DNA of 64,000 bases from Diphasiastrum complanatum (lineage: Eukaryota > Streptophyta > Lycopodiopsida > Lycopodiales > Lycopodiaceae): the NCBI GenBank assembly GCA_029204225.1, contig CM055100.1, forward strand, positions 28,906,649-28,970,648, read 5' to 3'. The translations under genes were made by a program, and so were the position numbers. The notes beneath the pieces were generated by a model that ran no database searches, was not told where the DNA came from, and was given only the letters and a program-made list of their open reading frames with translations. Shown in pieces: positions 60,801 through 64,000 of this stretch (position 1 is its first letter; each line of letters begins with the position of its first letter).

Positions 60801-62011
60801 TGCATGCACATTTCAGTCACGTGTGGCATGAAATCTTGATTGTGCCTCCATGATGCAAGCATGATTATCGAGAGAAAATTTCCTTTTTTGATGCATTTCT
60901 GACATTTTAGAAAATCAAGTTTATTTATCTGCAATTTGATGGTGCAAATGCAAGCACGTTGATTCTGGGTAGTTTATCTTGGAAAAAGATCTACTGTCCT
61001 TTGATCTTGAATTTGATGCCCAATGATTACTATGAAGTTTCCATTTATGGATATTATCCAGGCCTCGCATGCATCCATAGTAAACTTGATCCCCTTTATA
61101 TTGGCTTTTGCAGGTGTGATATTCTTGTTATGCCATCGAGGTTTGAACCCTGTGGTTTAAATCAGCTCTATGCCATGAGATATGGCACTGTGCCAGTTGT
61201 TCATTCAACTGGTGGTTTGAGGGTAGGTCAAGATGCTAGTATGTTTTCAATCTGTGCTGGTTCGGAAACGTGTTCAGGTTTTCATTTGAGTTCCTGATGC
61301 ATAATATGTCAAATATATATCAGGACACTGTTGAGGACTTCAATCCATTTGCAAATGGTGGCCAAGGACTTGGGACGGGGTAAGCTAAAAAATTGGCTTA
61401 TGCTTAGAAGGAATACACATTTTTTATTTAGCTAAAAATTTGGCTTATGCTTAGAATGAATGCACATTTTTTATTTCCATTGTACCGAAAATGGGGGGGA
61501 GAACAGAAATGTGAAAGATTCTACAATTACCATTGAGAATGATTATGATAGACATGTGCATGCCATTGGTATGCAATCTTTGATATCATCTGGAATGACT
61601 GGTGGCATGAATGAATCTAAGTATTCTAAGTCTTGATGTTGTTTGGCCGGATCTCAGGTGGACATTCTCTCCAATATCCAAGGAAGCATTCATGGGGGTA
61701 AGCTGTACAGTGTATAGAGTATCAGGACTATCAAAATCATGTACTTCTGCACTTGGAGCTCTGGGACTCTTGATTATATAGACGCTGTTTTCATAAATTC
61801 CAGCTATTATATAGGAGGCAAATAGCTCTGATACTGATGAATTTTGCATACTTAGGCCTTACGGACGGCGATTGGTACCTATCGGGATCATGGGGATTCA
61901 TGGAAGGGCATAATGTGTCGAGGCATGTCACAAGATTTTTCATGGGATCGTGCTGCCCTTCAGTACGAGCAAGTTTTTGAGTGGGCTATGATAGATCCAC
62001 CTTATGCTTAA
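41850..62011 (+). CDS. SSI: Soluble starch synthase I, plastid (ADP-glucose:glucan 4-alpha-glucosyltransferase)
   Basis: Transfers glucose from ADP-glucose to the non-reducing ends of glucans, mainly short amylopectin chains, in the plastid stroma. Exons: 41850-42153, 51180-51538, 51733-51810, 51960-52084, 52598-52679, 52826-52999, 59341-59422, 59630-59721, 60088-60150, 60292-60381, 60488-60612, 61114-61222, 61324-61379, 61658-61697, 61856-62011 (644 codons; all GT-AG; phases agree). Residues 1 to about 60 look like a transit peptide. GT5 domain from about 136 with KTGGLGD (150-156), the ADP-glucose-binding loop; [35 protein letters not shown]1 domain from about 454 with [21 protein letters not shown] (533-542; Glu536 is the family's catalytic-region Glu) and STGGL (556-560). 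The CGSLP after KTGGLGDV and the DPPYA end fit class I rather than class II. Exon 1 is assigned from its phase fit and position; an extra small exon in the 9-kb intron cannot be excluded. Confidence 0.93.
42470..42650 (+). repeat. GGTTCGAACC-type palindromic cluster
   Basis: Repeated half-palindromes CGGTTC, GAACCGG, GGTTCGAACC and GGTTTGAA within about 180 bases, readable in both strands without stops for 90 codons because of the word bias. It is not coding in my view; it resembles dispersed palindromic low-complexity repeats. Confidence 0.65.
43205..44071 (+). repeat. Direct-repeat cluster, about 280-bp unit
   Basis: Two long copies, 43,287-43,554 and 43,790-44,071, share CAAGTGTCACTCATGCA, AGTGTCCCAGTGAGCATATG, TTTTTAGGAGGTCA and the CATTGCAATTTACAAT end. 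A truncated third copy covers 43,205-43,287 (ACCAAGTGTCTCAATGAGCA). They are separated by about 235 bases of unrelated sequence. Confidence 0.85.
44450..45117 (-). repeat. 3' LTR of intronic Copia relative
   Basis: 668 bp, ends TGTGAAGAA and TTCTCACA in plus orientation; polypurine tract (GAAGAGGGAGTG on the minus strand) adjoins on the right. Contains GA(GA)n near 44,776. Confidence 0.9.
45113..45868 (-). CDS. Unknown frame next to Copia 3' LTR (C-terminal part)
   Basis: 252 codons open, shared with 35510-36424 over most of its length but with an extra segment of about 50 codons ([17 protein letters not shown] to [12 protein letters not shown]) that the other copy lacks. Shared boxes: [61 protein letters not shown] recognise no family. 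It is preceded, after a stop near 45,944, by 45944-46420, which holds the N-terminal match ([13 protein letters not shown]). Whether it is translated is unknown; it overlaps the polypurine tract. Confidence 0.4.
   Translation of the reverse strand: MFEQFHVNEYNLSRYGKTSYIGLHHFDDGVVLAFLAGFADENEAIGSSLYHSFMLKFSRFELCGANAWRLSIFGESMVIFLCQVDLEEGLVLHTSYMESYGAGLASLLYSLTHRFPRFDGFLWQDGDGGSFMEFYGGDISRKDKDGGDSKHLLITHIYCLFVVIFQSSKLEAWRIHFIYILLGSSCSSYILMCKIDVRNSETSNLDTILYINYGSYFRTLERRCILRMKIILKLDQSSMVKSMLKLVEEGV
45944..48044 (-). pseudogene. Copia gag-protease-preintegrase relic
   Basis: Start ATG at 48044 ([13 protein letters not shown]). Gag: [73 protein letters not shown]. Zn knuckle [14 protein letters not shown] and protease box [16 protein letters not shown], with the catalytic DSG intact, at about 47,340-47,110. 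Then [20 protein letters not shown] and [19 protein letters not shown] (GAG-pre-integrase). Downstream frames (to 45,944) are serine- and glutamate-rich without RT motifs. A gag frameshift near 47,700 and further stops break it. The gag matches the inner Copia at 27,330 closely. Confidence 0.8.
48606..48617 (-). promoter_or_regulatory. Primer-binding site of intronic Copia relative
   Basis: Minus strand TGGTATCAGAGC, a perfect initiator tRNA-Met complement, directly abutting the 5' LTR at 48618. Confidence 0.9.
48618..48972 (-). repeat. 5' LTR, truncated at a GA tract
   Basis: Matches 44450 onward as far as GTATAAGCATGAATGAGA, then becomes pure GA and passes into the LINE 3' end. The remaining half of the LTR was not found further right. 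Confidence 0.9.
48925..49165 (-). mobile_element. LINE 3' end with (CT)n tail, copy a
   Basis: Read on the minus strand: CTTATATGCC-TTTT-GGCAT stem-loop, GGAAAAGACGTTAATAAAGC with AATAAA, TTCC, then (CT)24. 5'-truncated; body recognisable to about 49,165 by CT-rich decay and an AGTACATC box. The tail is continuous with the GA tract of a Copia LTR. Confidence 0.8.
49757..49945 (-). mobile_element. LINE 3' end with (CT)n tail, copy b
   Basis: Same 3' terminus (ATGCCTTTTGGCATGGAAAAG, AATAAAGC on the minus strand) with a short tail of about seven CT units plus CTTTCTTT. It shares ATACTTGACATGTAC with copies c and e just upstream of the stem-loop. The 200 bases before it (49,560-49,757) are unassigned. 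Confidence 0.8.
50090..50975 (+). mobile_element. LINE ORF2 C-terminus and 3' end, copy c
   Basis: Plus strand. Decayed C-terminal ORF2 ([20 protein letters not shown]-like boxes over 50,180-50,270, then a zinc-finger-like GEVESKEHL region near 50,410 and [19 protein letters not shown] near 50,470), then [22 protein letters not shown], a 3' UTR with ATACTTGACATGTA, the ATGCC-TTTT-GGCAT stem-loop at about 50,911-50,924, and a weak CT end. It shows that the stem-loop terminus belongs to an ORF2-encoding LINE. Confidence 0.75.
53307..54700 (-). mobile_element. LINE copy d: ORF2 end fused to an ORF1-like domain
   Basis: Minus strand: ORF2 post-RT region ([18 protein letters not shown], about 54,500), the frame 54389-53637, a 3' UTR, a variant stem-loop (ATGCC-TGAG-GGCAT), AATAAAGC, then a (CTT)n plus (CT)n tail at 53,307-53,360. 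5'-truncated within ORF2. Copies c and e share its 3' end. Confidence 0.8.
53637..54389 (-). CDS. LINE ORF2 C-terminus joined in frame to ORF1-like RNA-binding domain
   Basis: 251 codons without a stop, but 5'-truncated. Residues 1 to about 165 correspond to the ORF2 C-terminus: [30 protein letters not shown], then the zinc-finger-like [20 protein letters not shown] and FFSLC. From about residue 167 the text becomes [59 protein letters not shown], which looks like an L1-type ORF1 RRM plus C-terminal domain (RVRGIP, then AWR/H, then the I-FLDEDLT box). Copy e carries the same domain preceded by an ORF1-like N-terminus (TWADVLKG). So this frame seems to be a recombinant joining at FFSLC/EQKA. 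The finished protein lacks endonuclease and RT. Confidence 0.7.
   Translation of the reverse strand: MMLPTDEQRYIQTALASSRHLYDQGHRLSWFSQASQILDTLGISITDLPSGTHHEYIKRFLYRAYLSRTLQGQLGVKPDYYRTHFLELDTVGFPVLPRYLTSGLSHGLRFLLGQFRVSSHQLTVETGRFQGTPREERLCQLCSLSMVESEESFFSLCEQKALNVRVRGIPNTQDAIGEAKNFLTNMLQHNNVGLDKAWHTKKDAETLVIRFSSSTHRRDILRCRAKLKDTCIFLDEDLTFIQVQERKHAR
54741..54759 (+). repeat. Perfect 9-bp inverted repeat
   Basis: CACGTTGGG, one base, CCCAACGTG, within a GC-rich patch (54,690-54,860) between the LINE copy and the Gypsy relic. Confidence 0.8.
54866..57300 (+). mobile_element. Gypsy chromovirus relic in starch synthase intron 6
   Basis: Protease end (54,920-55,256), then an RT deletion, RNase H (about 55,370-55,710), integrase (about 56,080-56,860) and a chromodomain scrap (about 57,230-57,290), all on the plus strand. 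No LTRs were found. A terminal chromodomain ([10 protein letters not shown]) is the mark of chromoviruses. It lies in the same orientation as the host gene, so its remnants would be in the pre-mRNA. Confidence 0.85.
54920..57290 (+). pseudogene. Gypsy protease-RNase H-integrase-chromodomain relic
   Basis: Protease end: [19 protein letters not shown]. RNase [50 protein letters not shown]. Linker: [20 protein letters not shown] then ALSRIP. Integrase zinc domain: [19 protein letters not shown] ... [16 protein letters not shown]; catalytic core: [37 protein letters not shown] and, after a frameshift near 56,620, [11 protein letters not shown], so D, D and E are all present. Then [58 protein letters not shown] and [12 protein letters not shown] is missing; at least six stops or frameshifts remain. 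Confidence 0.88.
57745..58560 (-). mobile_element. LINE copy e: ORF1-only with (CT)n tail
   Basis: Minus strand: an ORF1-like frame (about 58,500 down to 58,068) followed by a 3' UTR with ATACTTGACATGTAC, the ATGCC-TTTT-GGCAT stem-loop, GACGTTAAAC, then (CT)29 at 57,745-57,803. No ORF2 remains between ORF1 and the 3' UTR. This resembles mammalian half-L1 elements, which keep ORF1 only. Confidence 0.75.
58068..58500 (-). pseudogene. LINE ORF1-like protein, broken
   Basis: Read from 58,500 down: [24 protein letters not shown], then after a frame change [20 protein letters not shown], then [39 protein letters not shown] and [10 protein letters not shown] (58,262 down to 58,068). This is the order of an L1-type ORF1 RRM with its C-terminal domain. 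It differs from copy d by about a quarter of residues over the shared 60-odd. Confidence 0.7.
58749..59072 (+). other. Unassigned open frame in intron 6
   Basis: 108 codons open; begins [20 protein letters not shown] and contains [11 protein letters not shown] and [15 protein letters not shown], then becomes phenylalanine-rich (T-rich DNA). I recognise no family. It may be a transposon fragment or chance. Confidence 0.25.
61384..61474 (+). repeat. 46-bp tandem duplication in starch synthase intron 13
   Basis: Two adjacent copies of GCTAAAAA-TTGGCTTATGCTTAGAA-GAAT-CACATTTTTTATTT, differing at three or four positions. Confidence 0.85.
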
Positions 62012-62811
62012 TGCCAAAGTGCAACCTTGCTAACTTGTTGAGTTTTTATTGAAGTGACAATTGCAATTCAGTTCATGTGTTTTAGCTGAAACTTAAGCTG
62101 GAACTAATTGAAGCATCGGTTCTCAAAGAAACTATCAGATATAGTAAGCATACAAATGCTCAAAAGGTCCATGTCTTGAATATTTGCTGGTGTTTTTATA
62201 TCCCAAAATTCAGAAATTACATATGAACAATGAATTATGATACAAAAGGGAACTGAGGTTATGTACTGATTTTGGCTGAAGGAAAAGTTTGCTGTGTAAA
62301 TTGTTTTGAAGTTGTTATTTCTATGATGGCAGTTCTGACCCTGGAATATATAGAATACATCCTGTATGTCCCACATACAGAAACCAAAATAAGTCAATGA
62401 TATGAAGCAAAAGTTTGGACTTGGGCTCTTTCCACTCAAATCCTTATACTCTCCTAGGCTCCATTGAGCCTTTCCTCGTCTCGGCTCACTTTCCTTAATA
62501 CCAAGACATGTCAATAATGTGGGGAGAAAATTTGAACTCAGGCTCTTCCATTTAAATCCTTGTTCTTTTCCAGGCTCCCGAAATTGTTTCTTCTGCTCAG
62601 TTCACTTTTCTGATTCATGACCATTGTTGAACTTTCATTACAGCAAAAAGTTCGACATATTTATCAGAATTATAAACAAAAAGGGTTTAGTGTCAGGCTC
62701 ATTCCATCTGAATCCTCCTCTTCTGGGCCTTTTCTATGTGCACTCTCCTTATGTAGCATTATCAGTTATGAACCTCCATGTATTAGCTGAACAAAAAATA
62801 TTTAGAATTGG

Positions 62812-62880
<69 letters not shown>

Positions 62881-64000
62881 CGCACGCACGCACGCACGCA
62901 CGCACGCACACACGCCTCCACATCCAGGATTCCCTTTACACATCCTGAATGTGCTTCCCAGGATGACCAGGGTTCTATAATCATGCAATCTTGCATGGAT
63001 TGGAATTAAGCTATATTTGTGTGGCCCCTTTTTAGTTTTGTGCATCAAGCAACACCAATCTATCCACATCCAACTGCATGTCGTGAAGATTTTATCCTGG
63101 AATTTGCAAGCTAAATGTGCACCCCCTACCCCCGTCTTTTTACTTTCTCTGTGGCTCCCTTGAATGTTCGTCTTCTTGGTTTGCAGTTTCTCTTTCAAGT
63201 CTCCGAGTCGTGACCCATCGTCCTTCTTCTCAGGCTCCCTCTGTAGTCTGTCCCTTTTCTGAATCTTGTTTATGGAGCACCATCTATGTTGGCATCTGTT
63301 TTCCTTCCTCACTTTGCATCTTACTGGCATGGCTGGACCTCTGGATGGAAACTGTGTGGATCCTTGACACCTCCTTCAAGATTTCATCACAAGTGGCCCT
63401 CTCCCTTCCAAGCTACCTGGCAGGTTACCTACCCCCCAAAAAAGGAATGTGCACAGGAAGGGCAGGGCTGGGAGGTCATGAATATGTAAATTCTGGCATG
63501 CATTTATTTATCATTTTTTTGGATGCATGAGCTTGTGTTTCCTTTTGTTATTCGTTTGGCATGTGTTTATTTATCATTTTTTTGGATGCATGCATTTTTT
63601 AATCTAAGCTTTACCTTGGTAACATTAGTGACTTCTGAAACCAAATTTGTGAATTTGGATACATATTGTTTGTGAAGAGAATTGTCATTATGCTATTTAT
63701 GGAGTACTCTAGTCAATAGAAATTTGATGAGATATACTACTTTTAATAAGAATGAGTTAGATTTTAAAAAATTCTCCTCCATCTAGATTGTAGACACACA
63801 GACATCTTGGAGTGATTTTGCTAGTAGAAGGTTGGTGTTGCTCCAATGCCTAAAAGTGTGCTTGACTATAGCAGTTGCCCCAAGTATCAATTAAGTATCT
63901 TTGTATATAGTTTCAACATCATAAGGTGAAGTAGCTTAACTATCCAGCACATTATGAAAGGAAATCCAACTTAGCCAAAAAGCCAACAAAATTTCATGTA
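62012..64000. other. Downstream intergenic sequence, no gene recognised
   Basis: Begins with the probable starch synthase 3' UTR. It holds three diverged copies of an AGGCTC-TCCA-T-AATCCT block (about 62,418, 62,533 and 62,692), a compound microsatellite, and two GTTTATTTATCATTTTTTTGG blocks near 63,501 and 63,563. No coding family was recognised to the window end. Confidence 0.5.
62812..62913 (+). repeat. (CT)n-(CA)n-(CACG)n compound microsatellite
   Basis: About 30 CT units, a few CA units, then about eight CACG/CGCA units. No LINE or R1 terminus precedes it. Confidence 0.95.

Noticed and set aside
51180-62011. Glycogen synthase or starch synthase II identity
   Set aside because: The CGSLP sequence after [27 protein letters not shown] and the DPPYA C-terminus fit class I as I know it, and the exon series continues without class II N-terminal features.

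Overview
The window looks like nuclear DNA of a land plant outside the flowering plants; a fern is my best guess, and a gymnosperm or lycophyte is possible. Three things point there. There are two intron-containing plant genes for plastid proteins. One of them is a MurB-type peptidoglycan enzyme, kept by bryophytes, lycophytes, ferns and gymnosperms. Gene-poor, AT-rich sequence is filled with decayed Copia, Gypsy, LINE and Penelope-like retroelements and very long (CT)n/(GA)n tracts. Nothing is bacterial, and I see no rRNA, tRNA or CRISPR array.

Layout. 1-7.6 kb: a 3'-end repeat, a deleted Copia copy, and a Penelope-like reverse transcriptase bracketed by two direct repeats. 7.6-16.8 kb: microsatellites, unassigned sequence and a Gypsy-type gag-protease remnant. 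16,833-20,507: murB-like gene, four exons, with a Copia pol relic in intron 1. 20.5-41.5 kb: a transposon graveyard with a Copia nested in a Copia that itself cuts a Gypsy relic, a solo LTR with target-site duplication, and several Copia integrase relics. 41,850-62,011: soluble starch synthase I, 15 exons, with a 9.0-kb intron 1 and a 6.3-kb intron 6, both loaded with retroelements. 62-64 kb: intergenic sequence with microsatellites.

The two host genes are both nuclear genes for plastid functions (wall precursor synthesis and starch), but nothing suggests co-regulation. Both have N-terminal extensions that look like transit peptides. I joined their exons by splice consensus, phase and protein-family continuity; both give uninterrupted frames (422 and 644 codons).

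The most interesting material is in the mobile elements. Two unrelated families share the same 3' architecture: an AATAAA signal, a short stem-loop with a T-rich or CT-rich loop, then a (CT)n tail instead of poly(A). One is a LINE present five times in or near the starch synthase introns. The other is the terminal repeat of the Penelope-like element. This offers a source for at least some of the long (CT)n microsatellites. One LINE copy fuses the end of an ORF2-like protein to an ORF1-like RNA-binding domain, and another carries only the ORF1-like domain before the same 3' end. Two Copia relatives have lost most or all of pol and carry a shared, unrecognised reading frame next to the 3' LTR.
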